From an uncultured Collinsella sp. (GTDB lineage: Bacteria > Actinomycetota > Coriobacteriia > Coriobacteriales > Coriobacteriaceae): a DNA stretch of 18,776 nucleotides. Both the position numbers and the translations under genes were made by a program. Positions 6,473-13,554 of this stretch are shown here, in pieces (within the stretch, counting starts at the first letter, position 1; each line of letters opens with the position of its first letter). The notes under the pieces are model-generated. The model saw only the letters and a program-made list of their open reading frames with translations, had not been told where the DNA came from and ran no database searches. The stretch is taken from the NCBI GenBank assembly GCA_905208975.1, contig CAJLRE010000034.1:1-18776 (forward strand), read 5' to 3'.

Positions 6473-6521
6473 ACCCCCTCTAAACCAATATAAACCCGCA
6501 GGTCAAGAGTTTACAGGGGGT
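6473..6521. promoter_or_regulatory. Candidate operator for the LuxR-type regulator
   Basis: Inverted 13-bp half-sites ACCCCCTCTAAAC (6473-6485) and GTTTACAGGGGGT (6509-6521) differ at one position and are separated by 23 bases. The symmetry and the position just upstream of the ptcA promoter, in the divergent gap with a LuxR-type gene, suggest an activator binding site. Confidence 0.5.
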
Positions 6522-6593
6522 TTACCATCTAGAACCACGAACGGTATACGGCTATGCTGTATCTCGGCGCCTAATCCACAATGAAACGAAGGG

Positions 6594-6623
6594 TTGAGAC
6601 GTCTATATCCCACAAGGTATACA
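6594..6623 (+). promoter_or_regulatory. Candidate promoter of the LuxR-type regulator
   Basis: TTGAGA (6594-6599), an 18-bp spacer and TATACA (6618-6623) fit a sigma-70 promoter about 40 bases before the start codon at 6663. GGTATAC occurs here (6616-6622) and again at 6543-6549. Confidence 0.45.
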
Positions 6624-6662
6624 GAACTCGGCCATAGAATAAATGAGATGGGACGGTGACAG

Positions 6663-7628
6663 ATGAACACCCTGATGTTCTTCTATACCCTAGCGATACT
6701 CGTGATCTGTATTGTGACGGCGGTGCTCTCGCTTGCCGCCTATGCCTCGTCCCGTCGACGCTTCTTTATCTATGGCAGCGGCGTATTTATCTGCTATGCC
6801 ATCGAGATGACCGAGATTTTCTTTTTTGAATACACGCTGCAAAACCAGAGTTTTCCAGCCAGCGACTATTACTCAATTACCATGCCTGTGTTGCGGACCT
6901 TTGTGGCGACCGCTTCGCAGGCTTTTATTTGGCTCATTGCCATGGATTTGCTCGACAAGCATTCAAAAAAGCAGTTTGTCATTCCCGTCGCAACGTTCTT
7001 GCTGAGCGAGCTGCTGATTATCGTCGCTGTCCCCTACGGCCCCATTCATCAATGGCTCTACTACACGATGCGTCAGGTATTCCTTGTTTTCGTGGGGCTA
7101 TATATCTTTTGGACGGCACGCAAGAGCACACAAGTCGAGCTGAAGGCACGTGTCAACAACCAACAAAAGCACCTGATTATCGGCGCTATTCTGGTCGGTT
7201 GCATCGTTGCCGAGGATTTCTACAACATTCTGGTGGTCCCCATGAGCTTGGCGCCCTCCTGGCTGCAGCTGTACCTATCCGAGCGCAACTTTAGCGAGAA
7301 CATCTTTGCGTGTTACTTTGCGATCCTGCTCATTATCTACGCCTATCACGTGCTTTCGATTCGCATGCAGGAGGCGCCCGAGGAAAAGAACGTCAGCGAT
7401 CTTGATCGACACATCGAAGAGCAGATGCCCTTCTATCGCAACGCCTACAAGCTCTCCAACCGTGAGACCGAAGTTATGCGTCTGGTCGTACTGGGCAAAT
7501 CGAACCAAGAGATCGCTGACGAGCTCTTCCTTGCCGTGGGCACCGTCAAGACCCACATCCACAACATCCTGGTCAAAACCGAGCAGCAAAACCGTACGAC
7601 CCTGATCCTCCACTTTTGGAAACGATAA
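6663..7628 (+). CDS. Membrane-bound LuxR-family transcription regulator (AguR-like)
   Basis: A 321-residue one-component regulator. The first 235 residues hold about seven hydrophobic segments (near 3-27, 34-55, 73-96, 104-124, 133-151, 170-192, 214-234). A short charged linker follows, then a LuxR-type helix-turn-helix at about 264-321 with the usual LSNRETEVMRLVVLGKSN and AVGTVKTHIHNILVK patterns. The membrane part presumably senses a small molecule or transporter state. In Lactococcus lactis the agmatine operon is activated by AguR, also described as a LuxR-type transmembrane protein. Divergent placement next to ptcA makes the same job likely here. Many Coriobacteriia encode numerous proteins of this build, so specificity rests on context. 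The start at 6663 has only a weak upstream ribosome site (GGGACGG). Confidence 0.88.
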   Translation: MNTLMFFYTLAILVICIVTAVLSLAAYASSRRRFFIYGSGVFICYAIEMTEIFFFEYTLQNQSFPASDYYSITMPVLRTFVATASQAFIWLIAMDLLDKHSKKQFVIPVATFLLSELLIIVAVPYGPIHQWLYYTMRQVFLVFVGLYIFWTARKSTQVELKARVNNQQKHLIIGAILVGCIVAEDFYNILVVPMSLAPSWLQLYLSERNFSENIFACYFAILLIIYAYHVLSIRMQEAPEEKNVSDLDRHIEEQMPFYRNAYKLSNRETEVMRLVVLGKSNQEIADELFLAVGTVKTHIHNILVKTEQQNRTTLILHFWKR

Positions 7629-7665
7629 CCTACCAAAAAGGGACAGGTTTATTTTGGCAGGTTTT
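7628..7665 (+). terminator. Terminator of the LuxR-type regulator
   Basis: ACCTACCAAAA (7628-7638) pairs with TTTTGGCAGGT (7652-7662) with one mismatch, followed by TTT. It begins at the stop codon. The loop contains GGGACAGG, which recurs in the terminator at 16501-16540 on the opposite strand. Confidence 0.55.
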
Positions 7666-7680
7666 ATCTGGGCAAATGCC

Positions 7681-7721
7681 AAAACCGCCGCGAGGGAGCT
7701 ACTTTCCCTCGCGGCGGTTTT
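7681..7721 (+). terminator. Strong bidirectional terminator
   Basis: A perfect 17-bp stem (7681-7697 with 7705-7721) with a 7-base loop; the GC core CCGCCGCGAGGGA is flanked by AAAA and TTTT. It can stop transcription from either side. Confidence 0.85.
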
Positions 7722-7729
7722 CTAGCAGT

Positions 7730-7860
7730 AAAACCAAGTGAGTAGGCTTTTGGCGGGATGCCGAGCACGCCCCAAAACACCACCGCCCTGACCTGCGGTT
7801 TTATTGAGCACTTGCCGCGATGTGCTCGGCAGATCCAAAAAAGTCTACTCACTTAGTTTT
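7730..7860. repeat. 131-bp palindromic element between two terminators
   Basis: Arms of 39 bases (7730-7768 and 7822-7860) are inverted and imperfect. Both carry AAAAC.AAGTGAGTAG at the outside and TGCCGAGCAC at the inside. A second GAGCAC (7806-7811) can also pair with GTGCTC (7822-7827), so two alternative folds exist. There is no ORF or transposase. This fits a miniature inverted-repeat or dispersed palindromic element, but no second copy or target duplication was seen in this window. Confidence 0.55.
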
Positions 7861-7878
7861 GAGATGCATCAGGCGGGC

Positions 7879-7918
7879 AAAAAACCGCCGCGAAGGGGGC
7901 CCGGCTCCCTTCGCGGCG
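7879..7918 (-). terminator. Terminator of the ABC transporter operon
   Basis: On the minus strand CGCCGCGAAGGG (7918-7907) pairs with CCCTTCGCGGCG (7897-7886), followed by G and a T6 run (complement of 7879-7884). A wider pair, GCGGGCAAAA... against ...TTTTGCCCGC (7873-7893 with 7938-7954), encloses it. Confidence 0.85.
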
Positions 7919-7956
7919 TTTGTTCGCTGTGGTTATGCGGCGGTTTTGCCCGCTCG

Positions 7957-10158
7957 CTACTCGCTGTAGCGGGTGGCGATGGCTGCTCGCACCATGCCGG
8001 TACTCATGAGGTACGTTACCAGGAAGTAGCCGCCGTAGGCTGCCAAGAAAATCGCACAGGTAAGGCCCACCGTGCCGCCGATGCTCATGTTGCCAAACGT
8101 GCTCACCAGCTCGATGATCACCTTGAGCGCCACAAAGGAGTGCGCCAGACCCACTGCCAGCGGGAACAGGAAGAACACCGCTTGCTGCGCCATCACCGAA
8201 TGGCGAATCTGGCGGTCGTCACAGCCGATCTGCGCCAGCACGCGATAGCTGCGGCTTCCGTCGGCCACATTGGAGAGCTGCTGGATCGACAGAATTGCCG
8301 CACATGCAACGACCAGTACAAAGCCAATATAGATGGCTAGATAGCTAATCATGCCGTTCATCTGCGCCGCCTGCGTATAGATCTCGGAGCGTGTCATGAA
8401 GATTCCCCACGACCCCGGCTCCTTGCCGTCAACGAGCAGATTGTCGAGCATGGTGTATTTAATGCTCTCGTCTGCCTTGGTCACATCCATCCCCTGCTTG
8501 TAGTTAACGAGCAGATTACTGGAATACGGCTGCAGGTTAAGCTGGGACAGCAGCTCGTCGGCTACGACCACGGTACCGGGATTGCTGCCGAGTGCCGAGT
8601 TGGCGATGGCAGCCGTGTCCTCGTCCGACTTATCGGCTGCGGGCTTGAGCTCATGTCCGCCCAAGGTGAGGGTATGGCCCCCAGCCATGTACTTGGTGTA
8701 CAGGTCGCCCAACTCGCCGCCCATATCGCACGTAAGCAAGTACTGGTCGCGGCCAATGTTCACCGGCTCCTCGCCCATCATCTGGCGCAGTTTGTTGTAC
8801 TGGCTCGCCGGCGTCACAAACAGGCCCATATCATCGGCATTGCTGCCCTCGAGCGCCTTCGGAAGCTTTTCGCCCATGGTCTTGCACATCTCGCCTGCCA
8901 CCACCGAGGGGCCCGAGCCGCCAAGCGGGTAACTCAGATACGAATCGATCTGCACATGCTCACCGGCAACATCGGCGATATTGACCTTCTTGCCGGTCTC
9001 GTCGTTGCTGTCCGCCGACTTGCACTCGCCATGCCATGCAGCGTACAAATCGACCGTTGCGTCTGCCAGCACCATGCGATCGGCCTCGGAAGGATTGACA
9101 TACTCCTTGTAGTAGTCGAGCCTATCGGACGCGTAATAGATATACGTCTGCGACATATCCGCCGGCGTATAGCGCTCCAGGTTTTCGTTCATCACGTTGG
9201 CAATCGACATACCGCACGTCACCGAGGTGATGGCCAAAAACAGGAGCATCGCGATGACGCCCATCGAAAAGCACACCGTGTTGACCTTGGCCGCAAGCTG
9301 GCGCACGGTAAACATGTTGAGGCCGCGCCAATACACGCCGCGCAGGCTCTGCAGCAGCTTGATGAGCATGCCCGAGAGTCCCCAGAACAGGGCAAAGGTG
9401 CCCACGGTAACCATAGCGGTCGTAATACCAAACTGGTTCATGGCCTCTTGCAGCTTGCTGTCCGTCGCGGTTAGCGGGAACCCATCACGTAGCAGACGGT
9501 AATAGGCCACGCCCACAAGCACCACGCCCACGGCAAAGATGGCAATCGCGATCCAGGGGTTGCGTGTCTTGATGCTCTCGTTGCGACGCTCGGCACCCAT
9601 AAGCTCGATGAGCCTGGTGCGGCGCACGGCGCGAAGGTTCAGCAGCAGCGTGAGCACAAACATCACGAGCATGCAGGCAAGGGTCAGGTTGAACGCATGC
9701 ACCGAGAAAAAGAAGTGGAAATTAGCGATCTGTGTCTTAAAGAGCGAGGCCGTAAAGAATGTCATGAGCTGGGAGAGTCCCACACCCAGCACAATGCCGG
9801 CGACAAAGGCCACCACCGAGACAATCACCGTCTCGAGCGCCATGATCGTGGCGACGCGCCCGCGCCCCATGCCGAGCACCTGGTACAGGCCAAACTCCTT
9901 TTTGCGGCGTTTCATGATGAAGTTATTGGCGTACACCATCAAAAAGGCCATGACACCGGCCAAAAAGTACGTCAGGTCGCCGAGCATACTGCCCATAACC
10001 TGCGCCAAGCCCTCTTCATCAATTCCGGCGATGTCGACCTGCATCGAGATGGTATTGAAGGCATAGAAGACCGTGACACCCAGGGTGAGCGTCAGCAAGT
10101 AGACAAGGTAATCGCGGCCGGCGCGGCGGACGTTACCCCAAGCGAGTTTACAGAGCAT
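7957..10158 (-). CDS. BceB-like ABC transporter permease (FtsX family)
   Basis: A 733-residue inner-membrane permease built like BceB-type exporters: one N-terminal segment (16-38), an FtsX domain with three helices (about 62-80, 105-135, 155-177, including RRKKEFGLYQVLGMGRG at 84-100), more helices near 200-220, 245-270 and 295-320, a large extracellular domain (about 320-600), and three C-terminal helices. Such permeases work with a BceA-type ATPase in peptide-antibiotic resistance or envelope sensing; the ligand is unknown. ATG 10158 was preferred because MLCKLAWGN matches the family start and GTGAGGG lies upstream; GTG at 10170 would add four residues. It overlaps the end of the ATPase gene by 11 bases, so the pair is translationally coupled. 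The usual BceRS two-component genes are not adjacent. Confidence 0.9.
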   Translation of the reverse strand: MLCKLAWGNVRRAGRDYLVYLLTLTLGVTVFYAFNTISMQVDIAGIDEEGLAQVMGSMLGDLTYFLAGVMAFLMVYANNFIMKRRKKEFGLYQVLGMGRGRVATIMALETVIVSVVAFVAGIVLGVGLSQLMTFFTASLFKTQIANFHFFFSVHAFNLTLACMLVMFVLTLLLNLRAVRRTRLIELMGAERRNESIKTRNPWIAIAIFAVGVVLVGVAYYRLLRDGFPLTATDSKLQEAMNQFGITTAMVTVGTFALFWGLSGMLIKLLQSLRGVYWRGLNMFTVRQLAAKVNTVCFSMGVIAMLLFLAITSVTCGMSIANVMNENLERYTPADMSQTYIYYASDRLDYYKEYVNPSEADRMVLADATVDLYAAWHGECKSADSNDETGKKVNIADVAGEHVQIDSYLSYPLGGSGPSVVAGEMCKTMGEKLPKALEGSNADDMGLFVTPASQYNKLRQMMGEEPVNIGRDQYLLTCDMGGELGDLYTKYMAGGHTLTLGGHELKPAADKSDEDTAAIANSALGSNPGTVVVADELLSQLNLQPYSSNLLVNYKQGMDVTKADESIKYTMLDNLLVDGKEPGSWGIFMTRSEIYTQAAQMNGMISYLAIYIGFVLVVACAAILSIQQLSNVADGSRSYRVLAQIGCDDRQIRHSVMAQQAVFFLFPLAVGLAHSFVALKVIIELVSTFGNMSIGGTVGLTCAIFLAAYGGYFLVTYLMSTGMVRAAIATRYSE

Positions 10159-10933
10159 CGGAGCCCTCACCGCCCATCATGGCAACGACCTCCATAATGC
10201 GGTCGAAGAACTCTCGGCGGTCGGTGTCGCCGCGGCGCAGCTCGGTGAAGATCTTGCCGTCACGAATAAACAGCACACGGCTCGTGTAGCTGGCAGCAAA
10301 GCTGTCGTGCGTGACCATGAGCACCGTGGCGCGCAGGCGGCGGTTAAGGGCCTCCAGGCTCTCGAGCAGCAGGCGAGCGCTCTTGGAATCGAGGGCGCCG
10401 GTGGGCTCGTCGGCCATGATCATGGTGGGGTCGGTGACGAGCGCGCGAGCCGCGGCAACGCGCTGCTGCTGGCCGCCCGACATTTGGTAGGGATACTTGT
10501 CGAGCACCTGACTGATGGACAGGCGCGCGGCCACATCCTGCACGCGAGTCGAGATCTCTGCCGAGTTTGTGCGGGCGATGGTGAGCGGCAGGGCGATGTT
10601 CTCGCGCGCCGTGAGCGTATCGAGCAAGTTGGAGTCCTGGAAGATAAAGCCGAGCTCCTCGCGGCGGAACTGCGAGAGCTTGGCCTGCTTCATGCGCGTC
10701 ACGTCCTGGCCGTTGATGCGGATGGTGCCGCTCGTGGCGCCATCGATGGTCGAGACGCAGTTGAGCAACGTCGACTTGCCCGAGCCCGAGGCGCCCATGA
10801 TGCCGACGAATTCGCCGCGGTTGACGGTAAAGTTGACGTCGTTGAGCGCGCGGGTCACGTTGCCCAGCGCTCCATATACCTTTTCGAGATGCGCGACCTC
10901 CAGTACCGGGGTCGCCATGTGCGTGGTTTGCAT
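10148..10933 (-). CDS. BceA-like ABC transporter ATP-binding protein
   Basis: The 261-residue ATPase powers the permease just downstream. All nucleotide-binding elements are intact: Walker A GASGSGKST (47-55), Q-loop Gln99 in IFQDSNLLD, signature MSGGQQQR (151-158), Walker B MIMADEPTGALD (171-182) with Glu176, and switch His209 in VTHD. The overall pattern is the MacB/BceA/LolD group. The start at ATG 10933 follows AAAGGACTC; an internal Met at residue 6 is also possible. The inverted repeat at 10944-10981 lies 10 bases upstream and may be an operator or leader hairpin. Confidence 0.93.
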   Translation of the reverse strand: MQTTHMATPVLEVAHLEKVYGALGNVTRALNDVNFTVNRGEFVGIMGASGSGKSTLLNCVSTIDGATSGTIRINGQDVTRMKQAKLSQFRREELGFIFQDSNLLDTLTARENIALPLTIARTNSAEISTRVQDVAARLSISQVLDKYPYQMSGGQQQRVAAARALVTDPTMIMADEPTGALDSKSARLLLESLEALNRRLRATVLMVTHDSFAASYTSRVLFIRDGKIFTELRRGDTDRREFFDRIMEVVAMMGGEGSDAL

Positions 10934-10943
10934 ACCGAGTCCT

Positions 10944-10981
10944 TTCTTGCGATTAGTCTACGGCATCTATAGTCGCAAGAA
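10944..10981. promoter_or_regulatory. 9-bp inverted repeat upstream of the ABC transporter
   Basis: TTCTTGCGA (10944-10952) and TCGCAAGAA (10973-10981) are perfectly inverted with a 20-base gap, directly before the ATPase gene. It is a candidate operator for a response regulator, or a leader hairpin. Confidence 0.4.
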
Positions 10982-11016
10982 GCCGAGTCGGCTACCATCG
11001 ATATGGCTTACGCTTG

Positions 11017-11049
11017 CCTTACCGTTGTGTAAGGTACGGGTAGCTACCC
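11017..11049. promoter_or_regulatory. Two adjacent palindromes upstream of the NUDIX-Vsr gene
   Basis: CCTTAC-CGTTGT-GTAAGG (11017-11034) is followed by the perfect 12-bp palindrome GGGTAGCTACCC (11038-11049), ending 32 bases before the TTG start at 11082. A third palindrome, AGCCGA-G-TCGGCT, lies at 10981-10993. All are in the 148-bp divergent gap and may be operators. No convincing -35/-10 pair was seen for either gene. Confidence 0.35.
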
Positions 11050-11081
11050 TGTCACGTGTTGATGTTGAGAGAGGACTCCTG

Positions 11082-12071
11082 TTGAAGACTGTTCATGTTG
11101 CCGCTGGGATCATTCGCAAGGAAGGATCTGACGAGCTGCTTGCCGTGCAGCGCGGCTATGGCGACATGCAGGGACTTTGGGAGTTCCCCGGCGGCAAGCT
11201 CATGCGCGGCGAGACGCCCGAGGACGCCGTACGCCGCGAGCTTATGGAAGAGCTACAGGTAAAGGTCACCAACCTACGTGATTTCTACACCGTTGAGTAT
11301 GACTACCCCGATTTTCATCTCTCAATGGAGTGTTACTACTGCTCGTTGGCAAAAGAGTCCAACGAACCCCAAAAGCATGACCGTCAGCTCGATATCCGCT
11401 GGATTCCGCGCACGTCTCTTGCCACCGTTGAGTGGATGCCCGCCGACAAGGGACTCATCGATGCGCTGATTGAGCTGAAGGAAGACCGGCTTGATGCTAA
11501 CGGCGCTGTCAACGATGCCGAGGCCACCACGGCCGACGAGCCTGCTACCAAGCCCAAGCGCAAACCCAAGCGCCGCAGCAAAAAGCGTCCCAAGCCCGGC
11601 CTGCTCGACGGTATCGACACCTCGGACCTTTCCGCCGACGAACGCGAGCTCGTGCGTCGTCGCGCCGCCATCAAAAAGTCCATGAAAGGCAACAAGCGCG
11701 CCAACACCAAGCCCGAGCTGCTCGTACGTCAGCGCCTACGGGCCGCGGGCCTTACGGGCTATCGTTTGGAATGGAAGGTACCCGGCAAGCCCGACATCGC
11801 CTTCCCCGGCCGCAAGATCGCCATCTTCGTCAACGGTTGCTTTTGGCATCGCTGCCCTAAGTGCAATCCGAGCCAGCCAAAACGCAATGTAGAGTTTTGG
11901 GAGGCAAAGTTCCGTCGCAACGTCGAGCGCGACTGCGCTGCCGTGGCAGCACTCACTCAAATGGGCTGGACACCCATAACCATCTGGGAATGCGAGCTCA
12001 AAAAAGACCGCATCGACGCCACCATGGAAAAGGTCATCGAGCAGGTGCGGGCCGCAGAGCCGCAACGCTAA
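11082..12071 (+). CDS. Fusion protein: NUDIX hydrolase and Vsr-type mismatch endonuclease
   Basis: A single 329-residue frame joins two repair-linked domains. Residues 1-133 form a MutT-like NUDIX hydrolase with AVQRG, LWEFPGGK and the box G38-x5-E44-x7-REL-x-EE (to Val60). Gln59 replaces the usual Gly. Residues 134-180 are a linker, first acidic and then very basic (KPKRKPKRRSKKRPKPG). Residues 181-325 match very-short-patch repair (Vsr) endonucleases: IKKSMKGNKRANTKPE, then KVPGKPD with the predicted catalytic Asp238, IFVNGCFWH (His256), the Cys253/Cys258/Cys261 cluster and WEC (302-304). Asn251 stands where E. coli Vsr has His64. The start is TTG 11082, set by AGAGAGGA seven bases upstream; the frame stays open further but runs antisense into the ABC gene. 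No cytosine methyltransferase lies in the window. Confidence 0.88.
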   Translation: MKTVHVAAGIIRKEGSDELLAVQRGYGDMQGLWEFPGGKLMRGETPEDAVRRELMEELQVKVTNLRDFYTVEYDYPDFHLSMECYYCSLAKESNEPQKHDRQLDIRWIPRTSLATVEWMPADKGLIDALIELKEDRLDANGAVNDAEATTADEPATKPKRKPKRRSKKRPKPGLLDGIDTSDLSADERELVRRRAAIKKSMKGNKRANTKPELLVRQRLRAAGLTGYRLEWKVPGKPDIAFPGRKIAIFVNGCFWHRCPKCNPSQPKRNVEFWEAKFRRNVERDCAAVAALTQMGWTPITIWECELKKDRIDATMEKVIEQVRAAEPQR

Positions 12072-12324
12072 CAGCGAGCATTCACACGCTCCGCACGTCC
12101 GCGCCACATCCACGTCACAAACCTTAGAAAGCCCTTAAGCTCAAAACCTTTCAAGAGTGTCACTCGATAGCTCTGACCTGCGGTTTCATCGTAATGCCAA
12201 ACCTCATTAAGCCTTTCTTTAGCGCTTCTTTGCGACGGCCGCGGCATAATACAGCCAACGCACGGGACCTAGCAGCACACCCCGTGCGCAACCTTTTGGT
12301 GGACATCGAGGAGGCCGCATAAGC
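12072..12324. other. Gene-poor stretch downstream of the NUDIX-Vsr gene
   Basis: No terminator or family is recognised. CATAAT at 12245-12250 could be a -10 box. A 12-codon frame from GTG 12284 to TAA 12320-12322 (VRNLLVDIEEAA) carries the GAGGAGG that may serve the small ORF at 12325. This frame is open further upstream, so it may be a gene remnant. Confidence 0.3.
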
Positions 12325-12534
12325 ATGCATTCTTCCAATGACGCAGCGCAGCAGTCATCCCTAAAACATGCAGACCTTTTCTCCTTCCCCCCGACACAGA
12401 GAAACGGCCTCCTCGACTCCCCAACCACAAAAGCCAAACGCTCAACCGACCAGAGCAACAACTTGCGAGCATCCTTCGAAAAGCTCCAAGCATCCCTAGA
12501 CAAGGCGTTCCCCGAACAGGCAAGAGCAATCTAA
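12325..12534 (+). CDS. Hypothetical 69-residue protein, doubtful
   Basis: An ORF from ATG 12325 to TAA 12532-12534, preceded by a strong GAGGAGG (12308-12314) ten bases upstream. The product is hydrophilic, rich in Ser, Gln and Asn, with a possible amphipathic helix near the end (LRASFEKLQASLDKAF). There is no hydrophobic segment, cysteine or known motif. Third positions are less G/C-biased than in neighbours, so it may be non-coding, recently acquired or decayed. It ends 25 bases before the AraC-family gene. Confidence 0.35.
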   Translation: MHSSNDAAQQSSLKHADLFSFPPTQRNGLLDSPTTKAKRSTDQSNNLRASFEKLQASLDKAFPEQARAI

Positions 12535-12547
12535 GCCCATCGCGCTT

Positions 12548-12553
12548 TATACT
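12548..12553 (+). promoter_or_regulatory. -10 box placing transcription start at the AraC-family start codon
   Basis: TATACT is a near-consensus -10 box ending six bases before ATG 12560. No ribosome site precedes that ATG. Together they suggest a leaderless mRNA. No clear -35 box was seen. Confidence 0.4.
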
Positions 12554-12559
12554 GATGCC

Positions 12560-13498
12560 ATGCGAAACATGGATCACATAGAATTGCACCGCGGAGGACG
12601 CGAGGAAGCGTTTCCCGAGACCGCCGAAGACTGGCCCTATATTGCCGAACGCGCAGAATTCGCTCGCTATCCGGGCAATTCCGTCCCCTGGCACTGGCAT
12701 TCCGAAGTTGAGCTTTTCTACATGGAGCAGGGAGCGATTGACTATCGAACGCACGCGGCTCATGAGCACGTACGCTTTGAGGAAGGGTCCGCCGGCTTTA
12801 TCAACGGCGGCGTTTTGCACAGTACGCTGCAATCACCCAATTCGGCGCCAGCCATTCAAATGCTGCATATCTTTCAGCCGTCGATGCTCGGCGATCCCGC
12901 GGGACGTCTCCAAAAGCGCTACATCAACCCATTGCTTCAATGTCGAGGCGTCGATGTGCTCAAATGGTCGCCGACCAATCCCGACGATATGCCCTTTATC
13001 GATTTGCTGAAGAGCTCCTTTAGCCACGACCTTCAACAGCCGCAGAACGAGATGGCGCTTCGAAATAGTTTGTCAGAGCTCTGGATTCAGATTAACGCCA
13101 AGACCGAACCGCTCTTTTCTTCCGACGGCGCCTCTTGGATGACCAGCCGCGACGTACAGTTCAAGGCAATCCTGGACTTTATCCGCGCAAACTATGCAGC
13201 CGCTATAGATGTGCCCCAGATGGCATCTGCAGCCGGCGTAAGCGAAAGAGAGTGTTACCGCATTATCGAAACTTGTGCAGGAACGACCCCGGCGGCATAT
13301 CTACGCGCATACCGCATAAACCGTGCTTGCGAACTTTTGGCACACACCACGCGAACGGTACAGACAGTCGCGCGCCAATGCGGATTTATAACAGCAAGCC
13401 ATCTTGGCCAGGTATTTAAAGAACAAATGGGGTGCACTCCTTCGAGCTATCGAGCAGCGAGGCAGAATCTCGATAGCACCAGGCAGAAATCCCGCTAG
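12560..13498 (+). CDS. AraC-family transcription regulator with cupin sensor domain
   Basis: A 312-residue regulator. The N-terminal half is a cupin-type ligand pocket: VPWHWHSEVELFYMEQG at 42-58, then GSAGFINGGVLHS at 76-88. The C-terminal 115 residues, from about 198, hold two helix-turn-helix units of the AraC/XylS type, with the late-family pattern VARQCGFITASHLGQVFKEQMGCTPSSYR. Regulators with this build often sense sugars or other small metabolites; the ligand cannot be told. A second in-frame ATG lies three codons in (MDHIEL). The HAD phosphatase gene follows after 56 bases on the same strand and may be co-transcribed. Confidence 0.9.
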   Translation: MRNMDHIELHRGGREEAFPETAEDWPYIAERAEFARYPGNSVPWHWHSEVELFYMEQGAIDYRTHAAHEHVRFEEGSAGFINGGVLHSTLQSPNSAPAIQMLHIFQPSMLGDPAGRLQKRYINPLLQCRGVDVLKWSPTNPDDMPFIDLLKSSFSHDLQQPQNEMALRNSLSELWIQINAKTEPLFSSDGASWMTSRDVQFKAILDFIRANYAAAIDVPQMASAAGVSERECYRIIETCAGTTPAAYLRAYRINRACELLAHTTRTVQTVARQCGFITASHLGQVFKEQMGCTPSSYRAARQNLDSTRQKSR

Positions 13499-13554
13499 CC
13501 CTTCTTCTGTCACTGCATCAAACTTGCAGGCAAACAACAGAGAGGAGCAATCAT

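Noticed and set aside
7788..7801. CTGACCTGCGGTTT repeated exactly at 12173-12186
   Set aside because: A 14-base exact match between two places in a window this size is about what chance allows, and the flanks do not match.
10515..11081. N-terminal extension of the NUDIX-Vsr frame by up to 189 codons
   Set aside because: It would run antisense through the ABC ATPase gene. The NUDIX domain begins at TTG 11082, which has a good ribosome site.
12219..12832. Minus-strand frames over the start of the AraC-family gene
   Set aside because: No domain or ribosome site; the plus-strand AraC motifs explain the region.
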